Shown here: positions 26,708 through 34,515 of the stretch, in pieces | Layout of the letters: each line of letters starts with the position of its first letter | Numbering within the stretch: the stretch's first letter is position 1 | NCBI RefSeq assembly: GCF_019924045.1 | Contig: NZ_JAHXBN010000011.1 | Location: forward strand, 1 to 64,000 | DNA: 64,000 bases | Direction: 5' to 3' | DNA from: Dyadobacter fermentans | GTDB lineage: Bacteria; Bacteroidota; Bacteroidia; Cytophagales; Spirosomataceae | Notes under the pieces: model-generated | Database searches by the model: none | Told to the model about the DNA's origin: nothing | The model's input: only the letters and a program-made list of their open reading frames with translations | Position numbers and translations under genes: made by a program

Positions 26708-28163
26708 CTATCTCATCAAATCCATCATTTGCTCCGGGCTCTTATTCGCGGTGTACCATTTCATGCTGGAAAGGGAGAAAATGCTGCGATTCAACCGGTT
26801 TTACCTGCTCGCAGCGATGGTATTTTCACTGTTAGTTCCGCTGGTGGCCATTGAAATCCCTTCGCAAACTGCCGCGCAGGCATTTACGGATAACCCGGTA
26901 AGCCAGAGCATTGTGAGCACGGCGGCGGATCATGCGGGGCAGGAAGTTACTGCGCAAGAGCACACCGAGCTGCCCGCTTACCTTCCCTGGCTGCTTTACG
27001 GGTTGGTCGTGGCAGCATTACTCCTGCGAACGGGTTTCCAAATGCTGGTTATTTTCAGATCAAAATCGGGGCGACGGATCGTTCCTTTTGAAAACGCGCA
27101 GCTCGTGCTCACGCCGGGCTATATGCCTGTTTATAGCTTTTTCAAATTCATTTTCATACCTCAAAAAGCATTTGAGAACCAGTCAATTCCAAAAGAAATC
27201 CTCACGCACGAGCTTGCCCATGCAAGACAAATGCATTCGCTGGATATCCTCTTCACGGAATTACTGATCGCATTATGGTGGTTCAACCCGCTGCTGCTCC
27301 TCTACCGCCGCGCGATCCGGCTGAACCACGAGTACCTGGCCGACGCCGCCGTCCTGGCCGGGGCAACCGGCGTGAAAGAATATCAACTCATGCTACTCGA
27401 TTCCCTTCTCGCCCAGCGCACGACTGTTCTTGCAAGTTCCTTTAATTATCCTGTCACCAAAAAACGATTAGCCATGATGACTACGAACATTAACCACCGC
27501 ATTCAGTTTGCTAAAAAGGCTTTTGTTGCATTGCTGCTGCCCATACTCGCATTGGCGCTGGTGGAAAAGACTTATTCGCAGCAGTCACCATCGAAAAAGG
27601 CATCTACGGCGGAACGAAAAATTGAGCCTGAGCGCAATGCCGAAACTGTTTCGGATGCCGAAATGCAGGACTTCTTTGATACTATAGAGAAACATACGAC
27701 ATACGTCAAAAATGGAAAAGGGCGCACAGATCCGCGAGTCGATATGTCACCCAAAATCGAAAACCGGTTGTACGAGGTGTATGAGAAAATGAGCGAGGCT
27801 CAAAAGCAACTCGTAAAGGCCAAAGAAATCACCATGTTCAGAATGGATATTCCGGTCAAAAAAGCACCCACTGTTGAAATGTTTGAAAACTGGAAGCGGC
27901 CGAAAATATTCGGTATATGGCTAAATGGCAGACATGTGCCCAATTCGTACCTAAATAAATACAAGAACACGGACATCGCTGAGTACGAGTTATACAGGCT
28001 AGTGGGCGCAGGATTAATAGGAAAAGGTTATAAATATCAACTAGAACTAGCCACTAACGACCACTTTGACAAAACATACGATGAACGTGTCAATAATCGT
28101 GTTATAATTCTGCGTGTGGGCCGGTTCAATCCGAAGGAAGCTCCGCAAAGCGCAAAAAAATAA
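26700..28163 (+). CDS. BlaR1-type M56 membrane metalloprotease
   Basis: Membrane protein of 487 residues. Four hydrophobic segments fall within the first ~290 residues, with the M56 zinc motif HELAH (in LTHELAHARQMHSLD, about residue 170) and a downstream NHEYLADAAVL carrying the third ligand. The C-terminal ~190 residues are periplasmic and are not a penicillin-binding domain, so the sensor input is not a beta-lactam; many Bacteroidota members are like this. Coupled to the blaI homologue by an 8-bp overlap; it should cleave or trigger loss of that repressor. Confidence 0.9.
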   Translation: MVSYLIKSIICSGLLFAVYHFMLEREKMLRFNRFYLLAAMVFSLLVPLVAIEIPSQTAAQAFTDNPVSQSIVSTAADHAGQEVTAQEHTELPAYLPWLLYGLVVAALLLRTGFQMLVIFRSKSGRRIVPFENAQLVLTPGYMPVYSFFKFIFIPQKAFENQSIPKEILTHELAHARQMHSLDILFTELLIALWWFNPLLLLYRRAIRLNHEYLADAAVLAGATGVKEYQLMLLDSLLAQRTTVLASSFNYPVTKKRLAMMTTNINHRIQFAKKAFVALLLPILALALVEKTYSQQSPSKKASTAERKIEPERNAETVSDAEMQDFFDTIEKHTTYVKNGKGRTDPRVDMSPKIENRLYEVYEKMSEAQKQLVKAKEITMFRMDIPVKKAPTVEMFENWKRPKIFGIWLNGRHVPNSYLNKYKNTDIAEYELYRLVGAGLIGKGYKYQLELATNDHFDKTYDERVNNRVIILRVGRFNPKEAPQSAKK

Positions 28164-28233
28164 TGCCCCGCATGGGGGAAACCGGCTACTGGGTTGTCAG
28201 AAACCAAACGAACACTCAATTTAACTGACAACA

Positions 28234-28671
28234 ATGATGAAAAAACTGGCTTTTTTTCTGGCCATTCTGCTCTTTGTGGCGACGGCCTGCGATAACGAAA
28301 AAGTGGTGGACGAAACCAAGCTGCCGGTCAATGCTCAGGATTACATCGAAGCCCATTTCCCGAACGCACGTATCACACAGGTGGTGCGTGACCGCGACGA
28401 TCTCGAAACTTCCTACGATGTGATTCTGGATAATCAGGTCAAGCTCGAATTTGATAAAAAAGGGGATTGTTACAGCATCGAAAGCCGCCGGACGGAGAAG
28501 TTACCTGATACGGTAATTCCTTTGAAAATACTTGAATACGTGAAGCAGCATTATCCCGATGCCTTTATTACCGATTGGGAAAAAGACCGCACGGATCAGG
28601 AAGTGCGCCTGTCTGACAACAAAGAACTGGTATTCAACCTTGCAGGTACTTTCCTCCGCATCGATGACTAG
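28234..28671 (+). CDS. PepSY-like (DUF2874) lipoprotein
   Basis: Lipoprotein of 145 residues with lipobox ATAC, followed by two PepSY-like repeats of about 55 residues: LPVNAQDYIEAHFPNARI with EFDKKGDCYSIE, and ILEYVKQHYPDAFITDWE with LVFNLAGTFLRID. This BT0923-like family is periplasmic; PepSY domains often inhibit proteases. Being 70 bp downstream of a BlaR1-type protease, it could moderate that protease, which is inference only. A strong terminator follows. Confidence 0.85.
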   Translation: MMKKLAFFLAILLFVATACDNEKVVDETKLPVNAQDYIEAHFPNARITQVVRDRDDLETSYDVILDNQVKLEFDKKGDCYSIESRRTEKLPDTVIPLKILEYVKQHYPDAFITDWEKDRTDQEVRLSDNKELVFNLAGTFLRIDD

Positions 28672-28695
28672 ATAGATGTATATTGAATTCTAAAT

Positions 28696-28721
28696 GCAGG
28701 GCGAGTTGCCCTGCTTTTTTT
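28696..28721 (+). terminator. Rho-independent terminator after the PepSY-like gene
   Basis: Arms GCAGGGC (28696-28702) and GCCCTGC (28708-28714) with a 5-nt loop, followed by seven Ts. Ends the blaI-blaR1-PepSY transcript. Confidence 0.88.
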
Positions 28722-28745
28722 ATGCCCTGGCAGCACTATTTATCG

Positions 28746-28753
28746 TATTTTTG
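28746..28753 (+). promoter_or_regulatory. -7 element of hemF
   Basis: TATTTTTG is a perfect TAnnTTTG, 25 bp upstream of the hemF start and just past the preceding terminator. Confidence 0.55.
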
Positions 28754-28778
28754 CCGCTCGCAGCATTGACTACCTACT

Positions 28779-29690
28779 ATGAAAGTGGAAGATATAGAAT
28801 CGTTCTTCAAGGATTTACAAGACCGCATTTGCAAGGCCATCGCAGCGACGGATGGTGGCGCACAATTTCATGAAGACCTGTGGCAGCACCATTCCGGAGG
28901 TGGCGGCCGCACGCGACTGATCCAGAACGGCGCGGTAATCGAAAAGGGCGGGGTTAATTTTTCGAGCGTAAGAGGCGAGGTACACCCCAGGCTGCGCGCG
29001 CAGATGAACCTGCCCGAAGATGCGAGTCCGCAGTTCACGGCCACAGGCGTGTCCATCGTGATGCACCCGCGCAACCCGCACGTGCCCATCATACACATGA
29101 ACGTGCGCTATTTCGAACTCGATAATGGCACGTGCTGGTTCGGTGGCGGCATCGATCTCACACCGCATTATGTGGTGGAAGAAGACGCCCGCGCATTTCA
29201 CCAGACTTTGAAAGCTGCCTGTGACAAGCATCACGAGGCATTTTACCCCAAGTTCAAAACCTGGGCCGACGACTATTTCTTCATTCAGCACCGCAACGAA
29301 ACACGCGGCGTAGGAGGCATTTTCTTCGATTACCTCAAACCCGATGAACCGGGGAACGGCCAGAGCTTGTCCAAAACAGAGCTTTTTGAGTTTGTTAAAG
29401 AAGTAGGTGAAAACTTCGCTCCTATTTACACTGCATTAATGCAGAAATATGCGGACAAGCCATTTACCGAAGAACAAAAACAGTGGCAGTACCTACGCCG
29501 CGGGCGTTACGTGGAGTTCAACCTGGTGTGGGACCGTGGTACGAAGTTCGGGCTGGAAACCAATGGCCGTACGGAATCTATTCTGATGAGCTTACCGCCT
29601 CAGGCCAATTGGGAATACAATTTCATACCGGAGCCTGGAACTGCGGAAGCGGAAACCTTAAACTGGCTCCGCAAGGGCGTGGCCTGGTAA
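28779..29690 (+). CDS. hemF: Oxygen-dependent coproporphyrinogen III oxidase
   Basis: Protein of 303 residues, normal for HemF. It decarboxylates coproporphyrinogen III to protoporphyrinogen IX with O2 in heme synthesis. Family blocks: HHSGGGGRTRLIQNGAVIEKG, as two adjoining stretches, HMNVRYFE, CWFGGGIDLTPHY, DDYFFIQHRNETRGVGGIFF and LRRGRYVEFNLVWDRGTKFG, followed by GRTESILMSLP. Aerobic or microaerobic growth is implied. Its last 33 bp overlap the 3' end of menC on the other strand. Confidence 0.97.
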   Translation: MKVEDIESFFKDLQDRICKAIAATDGGAQFHEDLWQHHSGGGGRTRLIQNGAVIEKGGVNFSSVRGEVHPRLRAQMNLPEDASPQFTATGVSIVMHPRNPHVPIIHMNVRYFELDNGTCWFGGGIDLTPHYVVEEDARAFHQTLKAACDKHHEAFYPKFKTWADDYFFIQHRNETRGVGGIFFDYLKPDEPGNGQSLSKTELFEFVKEVGENFAPIYTALMQKYADKPFTEEQKQWQYLRRGRYVEFNLVWDRGTKFGLETNGRTESILMSLPPQANWEYNFIPEPGTAEAETLNWLRKGVAW

Positions 29691-30758
29691 TTCCCAGGCT
29701 ACCGCTTTGCGATAATACAAATGACCGTTTTCGACCGTCAGCGGGGAATCGAAGTTGTTGGTATAGAGCTGGCCGGTGCCCAATCCCTGCGGTAGCGGAT
29801 TGTTGAATGACGCGGTGTATTGCGCAATGGCATTAAGGCCAATGTTGGATTCCAATGCGGAGGTGACCCACCAGCCAATATGCAGCCGGTTGGCAATTTC
29901 GATCCATTCGCTGGTGGCCGTAAAGCCGCCGAGCAGTGTAGGTTTGAGGATAATAAAAGGCGGCACCAGCTTTTTCAGCAGCGCAAACTTGTCGCGGTAG
30001 TTGGGAACGCCGATCAGCTCTTCGTCCAACGCAACCGGCACCGGCGACGACGCGCAAAGGTCGGCCATCAGCTCGTGCTGTCCTGCCTTCACAGGCTGCT
30101 CGATCGAATGCAGGTCGAATGCGCTCAGTCTTTCAAGTCGCTCTTTGGCATTCTCCGCTGTAAATGCCCCATTCGCATCGACGCGCAGCGTAATCGTGTT
30201 TTTATCAAATCGTTGGCGAACAGCTTCCAGAATCCGGCATTCCTGCTCGAAGTCAATCGCGCCCACTTTCATTTTAAGCGTAGTGAAACCCTGCGAGAGC
30301 TTCTCCTCGACCTGCGCGAGCATGTTTTCATACGAACCCATCCAGATCAGCCCGTTCATCAGAATGCCTTCGCTGTTTCCGGAAAAACCATTCTTGAACA
30401 ACATCCGCTGCCCGCCGTTCATAATGTCCAGCAGGGCCATTTCAATACCCGCACGAATGGAGGGTAGGTTTTCGGGAATCAGTTGTTCGAGAATAATGCC
30501 CAGGTTGAATGGAAACACATCGAGGTCGAGCTCATTGAAAATGCTGCATACGTCCGCAAGCTGCGCTTCAAAGTCCGGGATATCGTCGACACTCAGGCCG
30601 GGCAACGGTCCGCATTCGCCATAACCGGCCACCCCGGGTTTTTCAGAGTCGGTAACAATGACGATCCAGGATGTCTTTTGTGTAAGTACCCCGCGAGAGG
30701 TGCCCGCTTCCTTGCGAAAATGAAGCGTATGTGGCTTATACACAATTTTTAACGGCAT
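29658..30758 (-). CDS. menC: o-Succinylbenzoate synthase (enolase superfamily)
   Basis: Protein of 366 residues of the menaquinone pathway; it dehydrates SHCHC to o-succinylbenzoate. Enolase-superfamily residues are visible: the Lys pair in LKMKVG, metal ligands Asp in RVDANGAF, Glu in IEQPV and Asp in LDEEL, and the later catalytic Lys in FIILKPTLLGGF. A dipeptide epimerase is the main alternative, but the short N-terminal domain and the LKPTLLGG end favour MenC. It is apart from other men genes. Convergent with hemF, with a 33-bp coding overlap. Confidence 0.88.
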   Translation of the reverse strand: MPLKIVYKPHTLHFRKEAGTSRGVLTQKTSWIVIVTDSEKPGVAGYGECGPLPGLSVDDIPDFEAQLADVCSIFNELDLDVFPFNLGIILEQLIPENLPSIRAGIEMALLDIMNGGQRMLFKNGFSGNSEGILMNGLIWMGSYENMLAQVEEKLSQGFTTLKMKVGAIDFEQECRILEAVRQRFDKNTITLRVDANGAFTAENAKERLERLSAFDLHSIEQPVKAGQHELMADLCASSPVPVALDEELIGVPNYRDKFALLKKLVPPFIILKPTLLGGFTATSEWIEIANRLHIGWWVTSALESNIGLNAIAQYTASFNNPLPQGLGTGQLYTNNFDSPLTVENGHLYYRKAVAWELPGHALAEPV

Positions 30759-30825
30759 GATTTTGCGGTGTCAGATTTTAAAAGGGGCACAATATTAGAC
30801 AAAATTTACGTAATTATGCACCAGG

Positions 30826-31866
30826 ATGAAAGAGCTGCCCTGGATAAAAAATGCACTGCTGCCCCTCTCGTGGATCTACGGCGCCGTCACAGATGTACGT
30901 AACTTTCTGTTCGACAAGGGGATTCTGCGCTCCGAAAAAGTACTACAAAAAGTCATCGTGGTAGGTAATCTTACTGTCGGCGGAACAGGTAAAACGCCAG
31001 TCATTGAATACCTTGCACGGCACTTTGCTCCAAAAATTCCCACTGCCATATTGAGCCGCGGGTACGGCAGGCTAACCAAAGGTTTCAACCTCGCAGACAG
31101 CTCCTCTTCCGCTGATACAATCGGAGACGAGCCATTTCAGTTTTACAGCAAGTTTCAAAATGAGGTGGTTGTGGCTGTTTGTGAAAAACGGGTCGAGGGG
31201 GCAGAAAGGATTCTTAACTTTTATCCCAAAAACAAGCTGCTGCTGCTAGACGACGCATTTCAGCACCGTGCCATTCAACGGGACGTCAATATCCTGCTCA
31301 ACGACTACAACCGGCCCTTTTACGAGGACCACCCCTTCCCTGCCGGACGGCTGCGCGAACGGCGGCATGGTGCACGGCGCGCAGATGCCGTGATCGTCAC
31401 CAAATGCCCCGCAAACCTCCCGGTTTCGGAAAAAGAGCATATTATGGAACATATCCGCCGCTATACCCGCGCCGATGTGCCGGTTTTCTTTGCTACCACC
31501 CGCTACGATGTCCCACAGTCGTACGAAGGTGGGCCCGTTGCGTTAAAGAATGTTAAAATGGCGGCCGGAATCGCAAATCCGCAGCCATTCGCCGCATATT
31601 TGACCACCCGGTTCAGCGTTACAGATCAAAAGGTTTTTCCGGATCATCACAATTACACGCCAAGTGACGTCGAAGACCTGATTAAGAACCTAAAAAACGA
31701 TACTTTTGTGGTCACGACTGAAAAAGATATGGTCAAATTAAAACCTTTGGTAGTCGCAAAAGGCTGCGCAGCAAGCTTTGCGTACGTTCCGGTTTCCGTG
31801 GATTTCGGGGACGACGAACAGGCTTTCGCACAATGGGTCACATCACGGACCACCGACCGGTTTTAA
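30826..31866 (+). CDS. lpxK: Tetraacyldisaccharide 4'-kinase
   Basis: Kinase of 346 residues that phosphorylates the lipid A precursor at the 4' position. P-loop VGNLTVGGTGKTPVIEYLA, then LSRGYGR, GDEPFQF, DDAFQHRAIQRDVNILL and the base-binding C-terminal half. A membrane-associated N-terminal helix is expected. First gene of a same-strand run (porin, miaE, AddB-like nuclease) with short gaps of 20-25 bp. Confidence 0.96.
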   Translation: MKELPWIKNALLPLSWIYGAVTDVRNFLFDKGILRSEKVLQKVIVVGNLTVGGTGKTPVIEYLARHFAPKIPTAILSRGYGRLTKGFNLADSSSSADTIGDEPFQFYSKFQNEVVVAVCEKRVEGAERILNFYPKNKLLLLDDAFQHRAIQRDVNILLNDYNRPFYEDHPFPAGRLRERRHGARRADAVIVTKCPANLPVSEKEHIMEHIRRYTRADVPVFFATTRYDVPQSYEGGPVALKNVKMAAGIANPQPFAAYLTTRFSVTDQKVFPDHHNYTPSDVEDLIKNLKNDTFVVTTEKDMVKLKPLVVAKGCAASFAYVPVSVDFGDDEQAFAQWVTSRTTDRF

Positions 31867-31891
31867 AAAACGGCAGAACGAGTTTCCCTCT

Positions 31892-33877
31892 ATGAGAATT
31901 GTTTTATATAGCTTCCTGTGTGTTTTATGCAGCTTCATTCTAACCATCCCGACAGCCAGCGGCCAGGTGAAGCTTCCGGGCAATATCCGGATGCCGAGCG
32001 GTGGCGGAGGAGGTGGCGGTTCGCGCGGGGGCGGAGGACAATCCATTCTCGACGATAGTACCAAAAACGTCTACGGCCCGCATTCGACCCTGCATTTTTA
32101 CGAACACGACATTCTCAACAACCGCGATTCGGTCCGGTACCGCGTGGATACGGGTATGACCAATTTCCACCGGTGGATGCCGATGGATAAGGCCTGGGGC
32201 AAGCTCGTCGACCTTGGTAACAACGTGACGGCCACACGCAGCCTGTTTTTCCAGCCTCGCGAGGACATCGGTGCGCAGCTGGGCCTTCGTGTGTACGACG
32301 CTTATGCGATCAAGCAGGAAGACGTGGCTTATGTGGATACCAAATCGCAGCATACCGAGCTGGATTTTATGTCGGGGCCCAAGAAGACCTCGCTCGGAAC
32401 GTTCGCCTACACCCAAAACGTGCATTCGCGGTTCAACTTCGGGATACGGGCTACACGCCTGACTTCCAACAAAATATACGGATTTGCCAATTCCATTTCC
32501 TCGGCGGCATTGCTCGGCAAGAACTGGACTTTTCTGGCGCACACCAGTTTCTTTTCCAAAAACAAAAAGTACCTCATCCTCGCGCATTACCGGCATCTAA
32601 ACATGAAAGTGGCGGAACAGGGTGGTGTGATACCGAATGTGGACGAGGCGGGTGTGGTTGACAAATATTCTTACGACGGTGCGGCCAAAATCAGTGATAA
32701 TGCCAACTCCTGGGAGCGGCGCCATGTTTTCCATGTGTACCAGCAGTACCGGCTGCTCAATGGGTTCCAGGTTTTCCAGCAGGCCGATTTTCAGAGTACT
32801 ATCGACCATTATACCGACCTGCAAATAGACCGGGGACTTGAAAAAGGCATTTACCCCGACGCTAAATTCAGTACCGAACAGACCCGTCAGGATATTTATT
32901 ACAAACTGTTGGACAACAAAGTCGGGATCAAAGGTTTTTACGAAGGCTTCAACTACCGCGCCTACGTCCGGCAGCGGTTTTACGGAATGCGTGGCGGGGC
33001 GCAGTCGAAGAACGAAACGGGCGATCCCTACGCGACCTACCGCACGGGCCTTAAATTCGACAATATTATCGGCGCATGGCTGGGTTATTACCTGAAAGAT
33101 TCGGTGCAATACCTGACGGCCGAGGCCGATCTCAACCTGGCCAAAAACGTGGAATACCGCTTGAAAGGCGAGCTGAATACCCGCTGGGGAAAAGCCGGGT
33201 TCCAGAGCATTCAAACCGCTCCCGACCTGCTGGTACAGCGCTATCTGAACAACCATTTCGACTGGCGTAACAACTTTGACCCTACCAAGGTCCAGACTAT
33301 TTTCGCATCGCTCGTATTGAAGACGAAGAAGATCGAGTTCGTGCCGGAAGCACAGATACATCAGATCAACGACTACATTTATTACGATACAGCGGCGGTG
33401 CCCCGGCAGCTTAACGCAGGTTTCAGGTTACTGCGCCTGGGTTTCAATTCGGGTATTCACCTCAACCGCTGGAATTTCACGACCATGGGTTACCTCACGT
33501 TGAACGACAATAAGGATGTGATGCGCATCCCTACGTTCTTCGCGAGCGGCGAGGTCACCTTTGACTTTGTGTATGCCAAAGTGCTTTTCATCCAACTCGG
33601 CCTAGCGGCGCGTTACCGCTCGTCTTACATGGCCGATGCCTACATGCCTGTCACACAACAATTTCATTTACAAGACAGTACGCGACTAGCCGGCAATGCG
33701 GTGGTCGACGGCTTTGCCAATGTGCGGATCAAACGGGTAAGGTTATTCTTTAAAATGTCTTATCTTAACCAGGGCGGCAACTTCGGTCTTTTTCCGAAAG
33801 GGTATTACGTAACCCCCAATTACCTGGGCCTTGCAAGGTCATTCTCTTTCGGGATCAATTGGCCGATGTTCGACTAG
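31892..33877 (+). CDS. Putative outer-membrane porin (Porin_10 family)
   Basis: Outer-membrane protein of 661 residues. Signal peptide MRIVLYSFLCVLCSFILTIP ending ASG, then a glycine-rich linker (SGGGGGGGSRGGGG) and a long barrel rich in alternating aromatic residues, ending in an aspartate after NWPMF. Blocks such as STLHFYEHDIL, WMPMDKAWGKLVDLGNN and ATRSLFFQP fit the putative porin family widespread in Cytophagales. The ATG at 31892 opens the signal peptide; an earlier in-frame ATG would overlap lpxK. Confidence 0.85.
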   Translation: MRIVLYSFLCVLCSFILTIPTASGQVKLPGNIRMPSGGGGGGGSRGGGGQSILDDSTKNVYGPHSTLHFYEHDILNNRDSVRYRVDTGMTNFHRWMPMDKAWGKLVDLGNNVTATRSLFFQPREDIGAQLGLRVYDAYAIKQEDVAYVDTKSQHTELDFMSGPKKTSLGTFAYTQNVHSRFNFGIRATRLTSNKIYGFANSISSAALLGKNWTFLAHTSFFSKNKKYLILAHYRHLNMKVAEQGGVIPNVDEAGVVDKYSYDGAAKISDNANSWERRHVFHVYQQYRLLNGFQVFQQADFQSTIDHYTDLQIDRGLEKGIYPDAKFSTEQTRQDIYYKLLDNKVGIKGFYEGFNYRAYVRQRFYGMRGGAQSKNETGDPYATYRTGLKFDNIIGAWLGYYLKDSVQYLTAEADLNLAKNVEYRLKGELNTRWGKAGFQSIQTAPDLLVQRYLNNHFDWRNNFDPTKVQTIFASLVLKTKKIEFVPEAQIHQINDYIYYDTAAVPRQLNAGFRLLRLGFNSGIHLNRWNFTTMGYLTLNDNKDVMRIPTFFASGEVTFDFVYAKVLFIQLGLAARYRSSYMADAYMPVTQQFHLQDSTRLAGNAVVDGFANVRIKRVRLFFKMSYLNQGGNFGLFPKGYYVTPNYLGLARSFSFGINWPMFD

Positions 33878-33898
33878 CTGAACAAACTTTTGACCAAT

Positions 33899-34495
33899 AT
33901 GGCTACATCACTTACAACGCTCGGGCTGGAACTTCCGACCGATCCCCGCTGGACCGACATTGCTTCCATGCAGATCGGCGATGTTTTAATAGATCACGCC
34001 TATTGTGAGCAAAAAGCTGCTTCCAGCTGCATTTCACTCATCGTGCATTATCCCGACAAAGCGCTGCTCGTGGAAACCCTTACACCTATCGTAGCCGAAG
34101 AATGGGGACATTTCCAGAGGGTTTTAAAGGAGTTGAAGAAAAGACATATCCCGCTCGGCCGGCAACGCAAGGACGAGTACGTGAACCAGCTCATGCAACT
34201 TATCACCAAAGGCGACGCTAACAAAATGTTCCTCGACAGACTGCTCATTTGCGGACTGATCGAGGCACGGAGCTGCGAGCGTTTTAAGCTGCTTTCGGAA
34301 AATATCGAAGACGAATCACTGCAAAAGTTCTACCGCGAACTGATGATTTCCGAAGCCGGGCATTACCGTACGTTTCTTGAACTCGCCGAAACTTACGTCC
34401 CGGCAGAGAAGGTACGGGCGCGCTGGAAAGAATTCCTGCACGCCGAAGCCGAGATCATGCTATCGCTGTCACCTCGCGGCGACCGCATTCACTGA
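33899..34495 (+). CDS. miaE: tRNA 2-methylthio-N6-isopentenyladenosine hydroxylase-like protein
   Basis: Di-iron enzyme of 198 residues. The ferritin-like fold carries paired Glu/His ligands: EQKAASSC, EEWGHFQRV, IEARSCERF and ISEAGHYRTFL. It hydroxylates the isopentenyl group of ms2i6A37 in tRNA using O2. I start at the ATG at 33899; a TTG at 33890 would add three residues. Cotranscription with the flanking porin and nuclease genes is likely from the 20-21 bp gaps. Confidence 0.9.
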   Translation: MATSLTTLGLELPTDPRWTDIASMQIGDVLIDHAYCEQKAASSCISLIVHYPDKALLVETLTPIVAEEWGHFQRVLKELKKRHIPLGRQRKDEYVNQLMQLITKGDANKMFLDRLLICGLIEARSCERFKLLSENIEDESLQKFYRELMISEAGHYRTFLELAETYVPAEKVRARWKEFLHAEAEIMLSLSPRGDRIH

Positions 34496-34515
34496 CATTT
34501 TCATCCGCATTCCCG

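Noticed and set aside
30001..30624. Long plus-strand frames opposite menC
   Set aside because: menC carries all family residues on the other strand; these frames have low-complexity Ser/Arg content.
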